Shown: in pieces, positions 10,891-23,405 of the stretch
Layout of the letters: each line of letters begins with the position of its first letter
Numbering within the stretch: the first letter of the stretch is position 1
From: Cotesia glomerata
Lineage: Eukaryota; Arthropoda; Insecta; Hymenoptera; Braconidae
Length of the DNA stretch: 64,000 nucleotides
Direction: 5' to 3'
Assembly (NCBI RefSeq): GCF_020080835.1
Contig: NC_058164.1
Location: forward strand, 19,214,688-19,278,687
Notes under the pieces: generated by a model
Seen by the model: only the letters and a program-made list of their open reading frames with translations
The model's database searches: none
Told to the model about the DNA's origin: nothing
Translations under genes and position numbers: made by a program

Positions 10891-12714
10891 CTGAAAATGA
10901 GAATAATTCGTAAATGTTCGTATATATGTAATCCAAAAGTATTTTTCAATATATAGTAATTCACGCCATCAATTTTTTAATGTCTACTTTGTTTACAAAG
11001 TGAGAAAAACTTACCAACAAAAATATGCTATTACAGCAATTTGAAATAAGCGAAAAATATACAAGCCCAATGATAAGAATTAGGCTGAAGTTCCATGTAA
11101 CAGTAAAAAACTTCATTCATAGTATAGCGAGAGAGAGCTAAAGATAGAGCGATCCATTATGTGAACTTGAGAAAACTGCGATCAATGAACAACACTACTT
11201 AGAGCAATTAAATCTTATTGGTGGAAAAACTCTTTAACGATTTTTTAAATTATATCACATTTGCACTTAAAAACTGCATCGAATATTGCAAGTCCGAACA
11301 AAATCAGTTAATTTGTTCAAGAGATGTAGTAATATAAAATTTTTTTAAATTTAATTTCAAACGTTTTCGCTTCTGCAAGAACTTTATTGACCATAACGTT
11401 TACAAGTTGGAAATTTTGAAAAGTAAAAAAAAAAACACCAAAAAAAATTTTCTAATTTCTTGAAAATTGGAATTTCTTTTTGTAATCGTTTAAAAATCGA
11501 AATCATAAAAAATAAAAAAATAGATTTTTTCAAAAATTTTTTATTGAAAGGACAATTTTAGACATTTAAAAATGTACAACGAAGATTCCAAATATAAAAT
11601 TTGGGGCAAATAAAACATCTGTGTAATAATAAATCATGTTTTCTAGAATTGTTTAAAAATCGTCTAAAATTGTCCTTACAGTGTTCGTAAATTATTCTAA
11701 AATTATCCAAAAAGTGTTCTAAAATTGTTTAAAAAATGTTTTAAATTTGTCGAAAAAAGTGTTCCGAAAATATTCTAAAAATGTCCAAAAAATATTACAA
11801 ATTTGTCCTAAAAATGTCTAAAACATGTTTTAAATATTAATTTTCGGATAAATAATTCAGCTGTGTAAAAACAAATCAAATCTATTTTAAAATTGTTCTA
11901 AAAATGTCCAAAAATTATCCAAAATATGTTCTCAAATTATTCAAAATGTTCCACAAAAGATTCTAAGGACATAATTTTTACTAAATTGTTTGAAGTGTCT
12001 AAAAAGTTTTCCTAAAATGTTTAAAAAAATAATTTATAAATACTTAAAATTCATGAAAAAGTGCCTAAAATAAACTGTTTGAAAATTTCCGATTATTTAT
12101 AAGATGTCCTACAAATGTCCCTTATTGTGTCACGTTTTGACGCACACACTTAGGACATTCTTTAGACATTTTTGGAATATTTTTTTTTATACGGGCAATA
12201 AGTTTAGCAAATTCTCTTATTCTTTTGTATTCTATACGTGTGAAATAATCAATTTAAAAGAAAGACTTTTTGAATCTCAACTTTTCAAAGTTTTATGATT
12301 TTTACAAAAATTTTTTGTAAGTGAATGTAAAAAAAGTTAATCATGTTGATATTACAATCAAAAATAGTGAGATCACTTCCAAAGAATTATTATAAATTTT
12401 ATTGAATTAAGGATTACATTAAAAACAAATATCATAAATTTTAATTATACACATTTATTCATTTATATATTTATTTAACTATTTTACTCGTCATTATTAC
12501 AACGTCTTTAATAACAATAATAGCATTCAACATTGAAGTAGTACATTACTAATAATAGCAGACAATTAACTATGTAATAGTTTTTCATTCTAATAAATCG
12601 ATAAGACGTCAATATTATTCGTTTAATATGAAGTATTCGATTATTTGTATTATATACTACATTTTTTTATTTAAACTCATTTAAAGTATTTACTCTATTC
12701 ATTTATATATTGTA
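10891..12714. other. SDHC upstream region and AT-rich intergenic sequence
   Basis: The first ~250 bp hold the probable SDHC promoter and a leader-exon donor near 11011 (minus strand). The rest is AT-rich and includes the degenerate short-period array listed separately at 11640-12130. No additional gene was seen. Confidence 0.45.
11640..12130. repeat. Degenerate array of TTCTAAAA/TGTCC-like units
   Basis: Roughly 20 loosely repeated units alternate 'TTCTAAAATTGT' and 'AAAAATGTCC' at irregular ~10-25 bp spacing. It looks like an old decayed minisatellite. It has no open frame of note. Confidence 0.5.
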
Positions 12715-13066
12715 GGGTATGCCAAAATGTAACTTCCGTGAAGAACCTTTTAAAATTGGAATTTTGAGTTCTGCTTTTAAAAGCAGCTGTGTTTAGGCCT
12801 TTCCTAAGATATTTTGGGGTGAGACGATAAATTTGATTTTCATAGAATTTTTTAAAAGGAGCTTAGTTTGGGCACTTCCGGCCAAATTTTGAATTTTCAG
12901 CGGAAGTGCCCAAACTAAGCTCCTGTTAAAAAATTCTATGAAAATCAAATTTATCGTCTCACCCCAAAATATCTTAGGAAAGGCCTAAACACAGCTGCTT
13001 TTAAAAGCAGAACTCAAAATTCCAATTTTAAAAGGTTCTTCACGGAAGTTACATTTTGGCTCACCC
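12715..13066. mobile_element. Near-perfect 352-bp foldback element with TA duplication
   Basis: Two ~160-bp arms are inverted copies with only one mismatch that I can find over the aligned arms (AAAAG in the left arm against AACAG in the right near the centre), apart from the outermost few bases. They are separated by a ~20-bp loop near 12885-12905. TA flanks both sides (12713-12714, 13067-13068). Ends read GGGTATGCCAAAATGTAAC on the left and its near complement on the right. No protein is encoded. Confidence 0.85.
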
Positions 13067-15151
13067 TAATATATAGTCATATGACTATTCAATACCATCT
13101 TAAACATTTGTCATTACAGATTATATATGATTCTATGATTTAATAAAAATGTCAAACTATTTTGCAACTAAGAATAATAATATATAAAAATGACTGATGC
13201 AAATACTTCTATATAAAAAAAGAGATTTAATACAACAGTGAATATGATATTTATGACAATTACACATTTAACTACTTTTAATTATTATTAATTTAATTTA
13301 CAATTTTATTTTAGACATTGCACCCATCAAAATCATTTCCACTCGATTTATTTTTTGGATTAAATTTACACCGCGAATAATGAGGCCTTTACTATTTCAT
13401 TTTATAATGATACTGATTAATAGTAAAACAAAAAATATAAGTATAATAATTACAATATTATTTCTCAATCATTTATATTTTTCCGATATGTAATACCATT
13501 CATTCTTTTAGAATTTAGATAAAAACTGCCGAAGAAATAAAACAATGAATCACATTGGTATCCAAATTTCAGTGTACATTAGACTTAAATCATATTTTAG
13601 TTATTAATTTTGTCCACATACAGTTTTTTTTTTCTTTTAATAAAGTTTTTTTCAGACAACAATTTTATTTTTTTGAAATTATATCATATTTTTATGAAAA
13701 ATTCATAGAAATTTTTTGCTTTTACTTTTCAAAATTATACTAAAAAAAAAATTTATCATTACGTATAAGAATAAACTTCAAATTTTAATATTTTAATTAT
13801 TTTTAGGGATTAATATGTTGTGAATGTAAAAATTTCATGACAGTTAAAATTAAGTATTATCAAACATTATTCTAACATGTTTTGCCCTTATTTGTATGAA
13901 TTTACTATAATAAATATGCTAATTATAATCAAACTTATATTCGGTAATATTTCACTTTTAATAATAGAAATTACACAACGTAAATTATCAAATTAAATAT
14001 TCTAAAAAATAAAATAATGCTAGCTTCTTATCATTAAACCTTCAATGACTTAAATTTATTAACGCTCCTAATTGTATAAGTAAATAATATTATTCAATAT
14101 TTCGAATTTTCTTATCAGTCTATTTACTTTGACTGACAATGAGATTTTTTTACTAGAATGATAATATCCAAGCGTATTTATTCTTATTTAACCTGATTCA
14201 ATTATTCATTTAATATTAATTTTTAAAAATTAATTACGGAATCATAATTAAAGTAACAAAAAAATTAACGATCACAAACAATTTCAAAATATCTAAATAA
14301 TAAATTACATTATATTTTAATACATAAAATATAAGTTAAGAAAAACTTTAAAAACATTCTAGTCTTTTGTTCTTAATAAATAGAAAACTTAATGAATTAA
14401 CGGAATGCAGAGGAAGATACAAATGCTGTTAAAAATTTTTTTCTTTAAAATTTTTCAAAAAAAAATATTAAAATTTTAATTTCATTATTAAACTTCGATT
14501 TTAACAAATCAGACTATTTTTCATACAAAAAAGTTTGGCACGCTCACTCATACTTTCAAAAAATTTGAAAAATCAAGCAATATTAAATAAAAAATTAAAA
14601 TATTAAATACACATGTGGTCAAGATGTTTTTGAAATTTTTCAATTTGTTTTAATTTATAACACCAGTCAATTTTTGGCATGATTACTGTTGGAAGATATG
14701 TGAATAGTCAATAAAACGTTTAAAAAAATAAAAATGATCAGATAATTAAGAAATATTTTTCAAATTGTTATTATTTAACAACAAATTTTTTCAATAAATA
14801 ACAAATATAAAAAACATTTCAAGTACGCGTGGAAAACAAATTTTTTAATACAATACGTGAAAAACAAAAATTTTAAACAAAAACAAATAAAACATATTAA
14901 TGATTTTTTACCAAAAAAGCATGTAGTGACACGTACGGACGACTAGAGTGATAATTCAAATTGTCACGAAAAAAATTTTATCGTTCGTCTGCATTAACAA
15001 TTTATTTAATATTATTAGATAAAAAATAAATGAACTAAATAAATATTAACTGGTAAATTATGTTCTTCCCATTCAATCTCTTGTAACCATGTACACAATG
15101 CATTCATCTGATGCTTACACTAACTTCAACTTTTTTTTTAGTTTTTAATCA
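13067..15151. other. AT-rich region downstream of flower
   Basis: About 2 kb of very AT-rich sequence that must include the 3' UTR of flower (minus strand). No further exon, RNA gene or well-bounded repeat was recognised. The short plus-strand frame at 13555-13743 is low complexity. Confidence 0.5.
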
Positions 15152-17780
15152 TCAAACATTACTGTCAGATTTCAATGAAAATGCCATTGGTTCAGCATTT
15201 TCTACTAAATTTGACTTCATACTAGATAGTGGTGCTTGAGTATTTGTGGCTGCTGTTCTCATTTCATCAATGGGAGCCCTAAAAAATAAAAGAAAAAAAT
15301 ATAAATATATCATATAACGAAAAAAAAAAAAAGAAAGGGATTTAGCTCTAGAAATAAAAGAACATGCTCGATAAGATACTAAATAAATAACTAATTTTAA
15401 AAAGTTCATTCCTAATGAAGAAGTAGACATGTTTTAGTAGTATTAAAAATTAAAACTTTTAATTTGGGTAATTACTATAACCATGAAAGTAAATTAAGTA
15501 TAATAAAGAGTAAATTTTATTTTCTAATTAAAAATAACTATTATTACTGCCTTCAATTTAAATTAACTAAAAATTTAATACAATTTATCATTAATAATAA
15601 TACAACTTGTGTGCAGGAAAGTAGTTCTAATCTAATCAAATTATTCATATAAATACATAATTATAAACTAGTATATGTCCTACAGCGTAACGGATAACGC
15701 GTCTGACTACGGATCATAAGATTCAATATAATTAACATAATTATAAACTATTCTATTTACAAATTGATAATAATATCTTACATTTATCATGAGTTAAAAT
15801 ATAAATTACACACATCATTTACAAGCAATATATCCCCAGGAAGTAAATGAGAGAATATAGTACACAGAAAGCATGCATAAAAAACTCAATAATAATTAGA
15901 TTGATTATTGCCTGATTAGCAGAATAGGAGAATTTAATGGAAGCTTATGTTGGCCTCCAGACATCTGGATCCTCCATCAAAGTAGTATGATGATCCGTTG
16001 ATGGTACATTAGCTTGAGGAGAAGCCATACCTGATGGTGATGCCATCCCTGTTGGGTCTGGTCTTGACCCTCTGTTATTTATCGTGTCAGTATGTTAATT
16101 ATCCTTACACTTACTTTTGTTTATCTCTTTACTCGACTATATGTATGTATGCATGTATGTAAAATCACAAAGTTAAACTAAACTATTTCATTGAAAATAA
16201 GTAGTAATTATTTGTCAACAAAAACTCGAGTGAATACTTCAAAATATAAATTTGTGACTTTAAACGTTGTTGTTTATAAATAAAGAATAATAAACAATAC
16301 AAGGTAAATAAGCAGTGAAAATATGAAACACAGTACATGTTCACCCTCAAACTTGTAAATTTGTATTAGTGTCAACACATAAAACCATATTTAATCCCAA
16401 TTATTAGTGTCTAGAATTTATTTTATAAATACTTACTTTTTGCCAAGTGACATTAGACCATAAATTATTCCAGTTGTAAATATTAAACCGCAACCAAATA
16501 TACTACTCAATGATGGACATAAGAAAATTGAAGGCAACGCTATTCTGTGAAACAAACGAAAATTTTAATTATATTAGAAAGACAAAATGAGATGTATTCG
16601 ATAATAGGAAGTGAAAGACAAAAATCATAATAATTTTAGGCAAAAAATAAACATGATTAAATTTCTTTTGGACATTCACTCATTTTTTCCGTCAAGTTAA
16701 TCATAATTAGAACAATTAAAAAATTTGTAAATTTTTTGACTTAAAAAAAATTTAGTAGAAATTATAAAAACTCGAAAAATGGAAATTAAAAAAAATTTTC
16801 TTTCAAATTAGTTATTTTATTTGTAAAATATTAAAAATCGGTAATTTTTCAACATTAACAACTTCAAAACTAATCAGAAAATTTATTTTGAACTATTATC
16901 ATGATTTTTATCTTTAATACACCGTAAAAAAATAATATAAAAACAAAAATAGTCGGAAGTTTATTTTTCAATTTTTTATGCTAAAATAGGTTGATCATTT
17001 TTAAACAAATAATACTGAAGTATGAGAAATCTGACAATTTTCATAAATTTTTGAACACATAAATTATTACAAAAACAGTTCCACTTGTGAAAATTAAAAA
17101 AAAAAATATGAATGCAATTTTTTAAGAATATTTCCCTAATAATAATTGATTTTTTTGATGAAACAAAAAAAAATATCGTATCTGGTGATTTCAGTATCAT
17201 TATATTTTATTAAAGAAAACCTTGATATACTTACATACAATAACCAGCAGCTCGGTTCCAATAAGGTCTTTTTTCGACCCAATCACTCAAGTTTTGTACG
17301 AAATCGATAAACATACAACAACAAGGTGCTTCAATAGTAACGACTAAAAATCCAGCTATCATTTGCAGAATACCACTAATAAAACACATCACAGATCCAA
17401 GTACAATACCAATACAATTCCATGCTCCTAAAAATATTGCAACTGAAACAGATAATTATCATTATTCAAATATTCATTAAAAAAAATATTTAATAAAAAT
17501 AAAGCATATGTGTTGACGAAAATAGAAACTTACTAAGACTTCCAACTGTGCCCAAACTTCGACCGGCATACTTCATCCACCAAGGAACATCGTCCTTGGA
17601 CACAGGATCTTGACCAGGTCTCTCCATTATGGAGGCTATTTTTTCTCCGAATGACTGTTGAAAAAATCCTTTATTAATTTGGCTTTATCGTTGTAATATA
17701 TATTGAAAAAACTTACACTATAGATTTAGATTAATTAAGTATTACGATAAATATTAATTAGCATATTTTATAAATACCAT
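15152..17780 (-). CDS. fwe: Calcium channel flower
   Basis: Flower is a small multipass synaptic-vesicle and plasma-membrane protein linked to Ca2+ entry, endocytosis and, in Drosophila, cell-fitness comparison. Exons on the minus strand are 17654-17534, 17442-17235, 16544-16437 and a last exon at 15278-15152, giving about 188 aa (family ~190). Visible motifs are SFGEKIAS near the N-terminus, PWWMKYAGRSLGTVGS, three hydrophobic segments, and IEAPCCC, which carries the conserved membrane glutamate. The tail ends AEPMAFSLKSDSNV, matching the family's ...DSNV end. The frame opens on TCA at 17654, so the start Met must come from upstream. An ATG directly followed by a donor (ATG|GTATTT) at 17780-17778 would fit and is used here, but it is an inference. 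A second, alternative last exon lies at 15945-16071. Confidence 0.88.
15671..15734 (+). pseudogene. tRNA-Arg(ACG) 5'-fragment retropseudogene
   Basis: The insert contains most of the 5' part of a tRNA-Arg: GCGTAACGGATAACGCGTC (D arm and A box), then TGACTACGGATCA with anticodon ACG, and ends after AAGATTC. The T arm and acceptor 3' strand are missing. A perfect 16-bp direct repeat, ACATAATTATAAACTA, flanks it (15655-15670 and 15735-15750), the signature of target-primed retroposition. It lies within the last-exon region of flower and cannot be a functional tRNA. Confidence 0.8.
15945..16071 (-). CDS. fwe: Alternative last exon of flower
   Basis: This 127-nt exon has a good acceptor (AACAG before 16071) and the same splice phase as the distal last exon at 15152-15278. 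It completes the split Lys codon and then reads GSRPDPTGMASPSGMASPQ... to MEDPDVWRPT and a TAA. It encodes 41 aa, exactly as many as the other last exon, but with unrelated sequence rich in Ser, Pro and Thr. Drosophila flower isoforms also differ only in their C-termini (established knowledge), so this is probably an alternative isoform tail. Transcript evidence is not available here. Confidence 0.72.
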
Positions 17781-19593
17781 TATTGCGATAATCCGAATAT
17801 TATCGGATGGTTATTAGCTGACACTTATTCTTCAATTCCCTGACAGTACTAAACTAAAATCAAAGAGGTAAGGGGAATGAATTCTATCCTCTTTACTCTA
17901 AAAAATGGTCGAGGTATGAAGAGATAATCGACCCATCAGCTTCTCATTTCCACCGCTAGAGTACGTTTGAAGTCAAAACTAAGGCGTGTTCGGGAACTCG
18001 ATTCACAAAATTAGGTATAAATATAGTAAGTACATAAAAATTAATTTTACCTTCTAGAAATACGGATTAAAAAAGTATAATAGTTTTTATCTAACCTTTT
18101 AATCACTCTGAACTGATTTATCTTTTCAAAAAATGTAAAACTAACTAGTTAAAAGTTTTGTTTTTCCGATTAAGTCCAAGTTTTTTAATGACTTCTTTTT
18201 TAACTTTAAAGGACAAATCTATTCAAGGTCCGCTAACGTTCGTGACATGTTTTTTAATGATGTGTACTAGAAAATCCGTTTATAAATTATTAGTCGCTAA
18301 TTTTTTTAGTTTATATTGAAATTTTCTAAGTATATAATGTGCGACTATTTATTATAAAAAAAAAAAAGAAATTTTTTATTTAAAATAAAACAGCAATTAA
18401 AATTTTTCAACTATAACATGAAATTTTAACTAGTGATTCAGAAGATATATAATTTATATTTTTTTTTAATTTAAACAAACAGAACTCAAACCAAAATAAT
18501 CAAGTTCTTTAATTAATATAAAGAACATTATGAAGAAAAAATGATAATGGTTATTTACAAGATTTCTTCTTAGTTTTTTGCTCCTGATATTGTGTTGAAA
18601 AAGTTTTAATCTTTTAATTATCGTCTAACGATACTTTCATAGTATCTGTAATTAAATGTTGAAACATGCTTAATACTATTTATAAATATATCCAATAATT
18701 TAAAGGAGAACATAAATTTTCGAACTCTTTAACTATTTTTTTGATATTTATTGATCACAGATTAATGAAAAATGATCGTATGAAGATTAAAACTAAAATA
18801 TTTTAAAGCTATCAGTTTCTAATTTTTAATCTTTTGTTAAAGAAAGTTTCGTGAGCAAGCTTAGTTTATTTTTTTTTTGACGTACGATATCTTGAGAACG
18901 AATCAACCGATTAAGGTGAGTGACCTGCCATTCAAAAAGGTTCGTTATGACTCAGATCTGATTAGATTTTAAAGTTAGTTGGTCAAGCCATTTGAAAAAT
19001 ATTAAAAAAATAAAAATCAAAAATATGTTGATTTGTCCCAGTTCTTAAATTTTATGAGCTCAAATATCTCAAAAATCAACTAATATAAAAATTTTCCAGC
19101 TTTTCGAGTTCGAAAAAAGCGAACAGTTGTCGGGATGGCCTTCTAGGTCAACCACTTTACAAATTATTTTTTCTTTCTTTTTATATCGAAATGATCATTT
19201 TTCTCGAAGATATTGGGAAGGGGGAAAGGGGGCAAAATTGAGTACATAAGGAAATGTTCAGTTTTTGGCAACCTAAATATATACTATCTTTTTTTTTATT
19301 TTATTCAATGAAAATAGAACACATTTTCAACTGCTGTTAAAAAAAGAAATTTCATTTTTTGCGGGTAAAATGAAATAAGCTGGGAAAAAATAAAATTCTT
19401 ATCGACAATTGAGCTGGAAGAACTTACTTTCAGTCTAATGACTGAGTCCACAAGTTTTAAAAATTATTTTAAGTAATTTTTTTTTAGTAGATTTCATAAA
19501 AAATCTAATAACTATTGCATTCGTCCTCATGGCGCAATTTTAAAAAAATTTCGCTATTTTCTGAGTCAGCTCGTTCAAAATTTTATATATATA
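17781..19593. other. Upstream region of flower and transposon debris
   Basis: Sequence from 17781 to about 18000 probably holds the flower leader and promoter (minus strand). From about 18860 to 19570 the sequence looks like decayed transposon, including ATCTTGAGAACGAATCAACC and a stretch TAGTAGATTTCAT...ATCTAA...CTATTGCATT that recurs near 39270 and 60480. No gene was recognised. Confidence 0.45.
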
Positions 19594-20486
19594 CTAAGCT
19601 GTTACTCGCCCGCTCCGCTGGGCACTTTATAGAATTGTATTTTGAGATCTAGACTTGAAATTCAATTGGAGTATTGTTCTGACTTGCACAGATTCAAAAT
19701 TCTATCGGATTGGCCTGTACCTTTTATCCATGTCATAATTCTAGCGAATATCCATTGTAACTTTCAATGTGCAATCACTATAACATTCCCGTGGCTTTCT
19801 CCAAAAATGAATAATCATTTTTGGATTTACGATTTTAATTTTTGATTTTACGAAATCTCTTAAAATGAATAGCCAAATTTCTTTTCCACATTTCAAGTGT
19901 TTAGAAAATGTTTTCATTTTAATCTATTACATTCCCGCGATCCCGTAATAAGAACAATTCATTGGTTATGTGATCAGCAAAAATAAAATGTATGCAAAAT
20001 ACTTAGTCCGTTGACTATATAGCTACATGTAAAGTTAAATTTTAGAAACCTTACAATGACTTTTTCGCCGCTGCCAAAGAGACGATTGTGGTAAGAAAAT
20101 ATAATTATTAAAAAAGGAAAATATTTTAATCCATTGACTTTGGAGGCCATCCCTGTAATTACCTGTTTCTCTTAAGATTCTATCAAATTTTATATCTCTA
20201 GGAAATATATTTGAAGAATATGAATTTTTTGACAACTATCACTCCCGCACTCTTATGTGAGAGAGAAATTTCGTAAGATCCTATTCGAGATGATTTTTAC
20301 ATTAAAAATAAAATATTCCAACAAAACTTCGAGTCCATAGAAACTATTGTTTTGAAAAGAAAGATTTTCATTGTTAACGCCTCCGCAGTCCCTTTGGGAT
20401 TGGAATTTGATAAAATTCATTCTTAGCTGAACTTGACATGATACATGAAGACTCCCACCAAATTTGAAGTCTGTCGAAGTTACAGT

Positions 20487-21813
20487 CCCATACAAAGTTG
20501 CCGATGCTCAACAATTTCCGTTCATTGGCCAAGGCACGGCTACTAATGCTCGGCCAAGTATCGGCGTTTTGTATCAGCCTAGCCTCGGTAAACCATCGGC
20601 TTTAATGTTCGGCCAAGCATTGGCGATTTGTACTGGCCTAGTCTAGGTTAGCCATCGGCTACCGCACGATATTTATTATAATATAATGGTATGTGATTTG
20701 ATTATCAGCCATTGCTTGGCCGATGCTCTGGCTAATTCTTTATTACACTTGAAAACAATTAATACGTATTAGTCATTACTATGTTGTATTATTGTTTTCA
20801 ATTTTTTTCAATTTAACGTTTGACCAAATTATAAACTAATATGCATTAAAAATTAGTAAATCAATTTTTAAAAAATATCTTAAGAGATTTTCTTAGGAGA
20901 AAACACCAATTTAAATTATTAACAATGTTTTTTTTTTTTTTTATAAATATTATATTGATCATTTTTTAGTTTTTGATATTTTTATTATTCAACAAGCTCG
21001 ATTAGGATTAAATCAACATTGGTTTTCACTAAAACTAATTTAATAAATTAATGAATATTTTTTTGGAAGACTTTTTCGATAAATTTGTACATTACCTAAT
21101 CAGTTAAAACTATTTCTTTTAGTATTAAAAAAAAAAATATTTCAGCAAGAAGCTAATGATTTTTAATAAATGATTTATTTACTTATAAATAGATTTATGA
21201 ATATAAATAAAAATATAAAAATATAAATATATAGATTTATTTACTAATAAATCAATTATTTTTAATTAATTTTGAACTTCTTGCTTAAAAAATGAAGTTT
21301 TAAAAAACTGGGAAGTTATTTTTTATTATTAAAATTCAGAAATTGTGCAAGTTAACTCAATTATACTGAGAAAAATTGATCGTTGAACATTGAAATGATT
21401 AAACTAAGAACACTACACTCAGATCAGTTAGCAGCGCCCGTGACACCGCTCGAGACTTCCACGCAGACGGATCAGGTTCAAACCCCTCCACACCCGAATT
21501 TTTTCCGAATTAATTTCTATCAACCAGTAGTCCATCACCTCAGAATAATAATAATTCAAAAATAAACAACGAAAAAAAAATTTTTTTTTATTATTTTACC
21601 TAAAATTTTATTTTTTGCCTATGCTTGGCCGATGCTCGGCCAATGCTTGATTACTATGTTCGGCCGATGCTCAGTCGCCTATATCGGCTGGGTGTTACCA
21701 TCCGATACTCGCCCAGTCTTGGCCCAACGATATTTTACGATACTCGGCCGATACTTAAAGATCGGTTACCAGTCTTGGCCCAGTATCGGGCCGATCTTCA
21801 TTTTTTGTATGGG
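20487..21813. mobile_element. Nested element with CCCATACAAA ends and GGCCGATGCT-rich arms
   Basis: It begins CCCATACAAAGTTGCCGATG, and its right end is CCGATCTTCA...TTTTGTATGGGG. Both subterminal regions (20500-20670 and 21610-21800) are rich in GGCCGATGCTCGGCC-like words, while the middle is AT-rich. The host array resumes on both sides, so it is an insertion. Open frames at 20464, 21625 and 21632 are products of the repeated words and are not genes. The superfamily is unknown. Confidence 0.6.
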
Positions 21814-22625
21814 GTTTGGAAATTAAAATTTTAGATTTTAACACCCACCCCCGCAATTCCTATCGGAAGTAAACTTTATTGAAATCCATTTTGAGATGAT
21901 CTCTACAGGAGAAATAACAGATTTCTACCAAATTTAGAGTTTTCAGAAGCTATATTTTGAAAATGAACATTTTTTATTGTCAACACCCACCCCGCGATCC
22001 TTATTGGAGGTGATTCGTTGTAAAATCCGTTCTTAGATCATTTCTATATCACATATAGAAGACTCCTATCAAATTTGAAGTCTATAGGAGCTATAGCTTT
22101 GAAATTAAAAATTTTAATTGTAAATACCCACCCCCGCAAACCCCTGTGGGATGAGCTATCGTAAAATTCGTTCCTATATTATTTCTACATCTCTTACAGA
22201 AAATTCTTACCCAGTTTGGAGTCTATTGGAGCTATAGTTTGAAAACGGGAATTTTTTATTGTTAACGCCCCCGCAATCCTCTTTGGGGTAGGATATCGTA
22301 AAATTCGTTCATAAATTATTTTTACATCACGTACAGAAATTTCCTATAAAATTTGGAATCTGTAGGAGCTATAGCTTGAAAATTACAAATTTTTATTGTT
22401 AATACCCACCCCCGCAACCCTCTGTGGAGTGTAATATCGTAAAGTTCGTTCATAGATTATTTCTAAATCTCTTACAGAAGATTCTTACTAAATTTGGAGT
22501 CGATAGGAGCTATAGTTTAAAAATGGGAATTTTTGATTGTTAACGCCCCCGCAACCCCCTTTGTGGGTGGAATTTCGTTAAATCCGTTCTTAGCTGACTT
22601 CTACTCGGTAAAGAGAATATTTCTA

Positions 22626-23321
22626 CACAGAAAAAAAGATTTCTTGACTGGAGAATAAAATTCTTGGCTCAAGTAAATTTTCGGGTGCCCGAAGGAAGAC
22701 CGAAGTTGTCTTGGCCGAAGTAAAAATTTTTCTTGAAATTCTATTCTTGGTGGAAGTAATTTTTCTTAATTCAAATTATCATAAATACTTGATACAATAA
22801 ATTTTTATATTGGATCAAGATTTTTAGATACTTTAGGGAAGCAGCGCCACCTACTTCAGCTGAGAAAAAAATTTTCTCACCTTGAGAAAATTTTTCTCTT
22901 GAATATTTGATACCCATTTTAGATTATTTTAGCACGCAATTATACACATTGAATGAAATAAAATGGTTCAATATTATTTGATCTTCCCATTTGATATGTT
23001 TGTCAATAAAAATATTAATGAAAATTTATTATCGAGATATTTAATTTTTTGGAGCAAGAGAAAAATTTTCTCAAGACAAGAAAATTTACTTCTGTCAAGA
23101 ACTTAATTTTTTGGAGCAAGAGAAAAATTTTCTCAAAACAAGAAAATTTTCTTGATTCAAATAAATTGTCTTGAATCAAGATACGTATTTCTTGAAGCAA
23201 GAGAATTAATTTTGTTGGGATAAGTGAAATTTCTTGTGTCAAAAAACAATTTTTTTTTCGCCCAAGAAAATAATTAGCAAGAAAAATATTTTCTTGGTTC
23301 AAGTGAACCATTCTTTCTGTG
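22626..23321. mobile_element. 696-bp TA-flanked MITE with TTCTTG/CAAGAA repeats
   Basis: Ends are CACAGAAA...TTTCTGTG with TA on both sides (22624-22625, 23322-23323). The uninterrupted sequence is seen in paralogous copies at about 23978-23985 and 27700-27710 (GAATATTC-TTAC-AAATTTC), which shows directly that the insertion duplicated TA. The interior is made of many TTTCTTG and CAAGAAAAT words in both directions. The minus-strand open frame 23311-23015 is this repeat and not a gene. Confidence 0.78.
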
Positions 23322-23405
23322 TACCAAATTTCAAGTCTCTAGGTCTTATGGTTCCAGAGATATCGTGATGAGTGACTATATACGTGGAAATCTCATATAT
23401 ATATA

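Larger units (their letters stand above)
19594..23405. mobile_element. Helentron/DINE-like element with ~140-bp internal array and two nested insertions
   Basis: The left end follows (TA)n and reads GTTACTCGCCCGCTCCGCTG. The first ~490 bp match, with divergence, 59951-60440, showing a dispersed family. Then comes an array of ~140-bp units with motifs CCCCCGCAA, GATATCGTAAAATTCGTTC and TAGGAGCTATAG. The right end reads GAGATATCGTGATGAGTGA and closes on (TA)n at about 23395. A conserved 5' block, central tandem repeats and microsatellite ends are the organisation described for DINE-1/Helentron-type elements; the assignment is inferred. Two other elements interrupt it at 20487-21813 and 22626-23321. 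Confidence 0.6.

Noticed and set aside
21420..21500. Possible tRNA-like sequence with GGTTCAAACCC
   Set aside because: A B-box-like word is present, but A-box spacing is too long and stems do not form convincingly.
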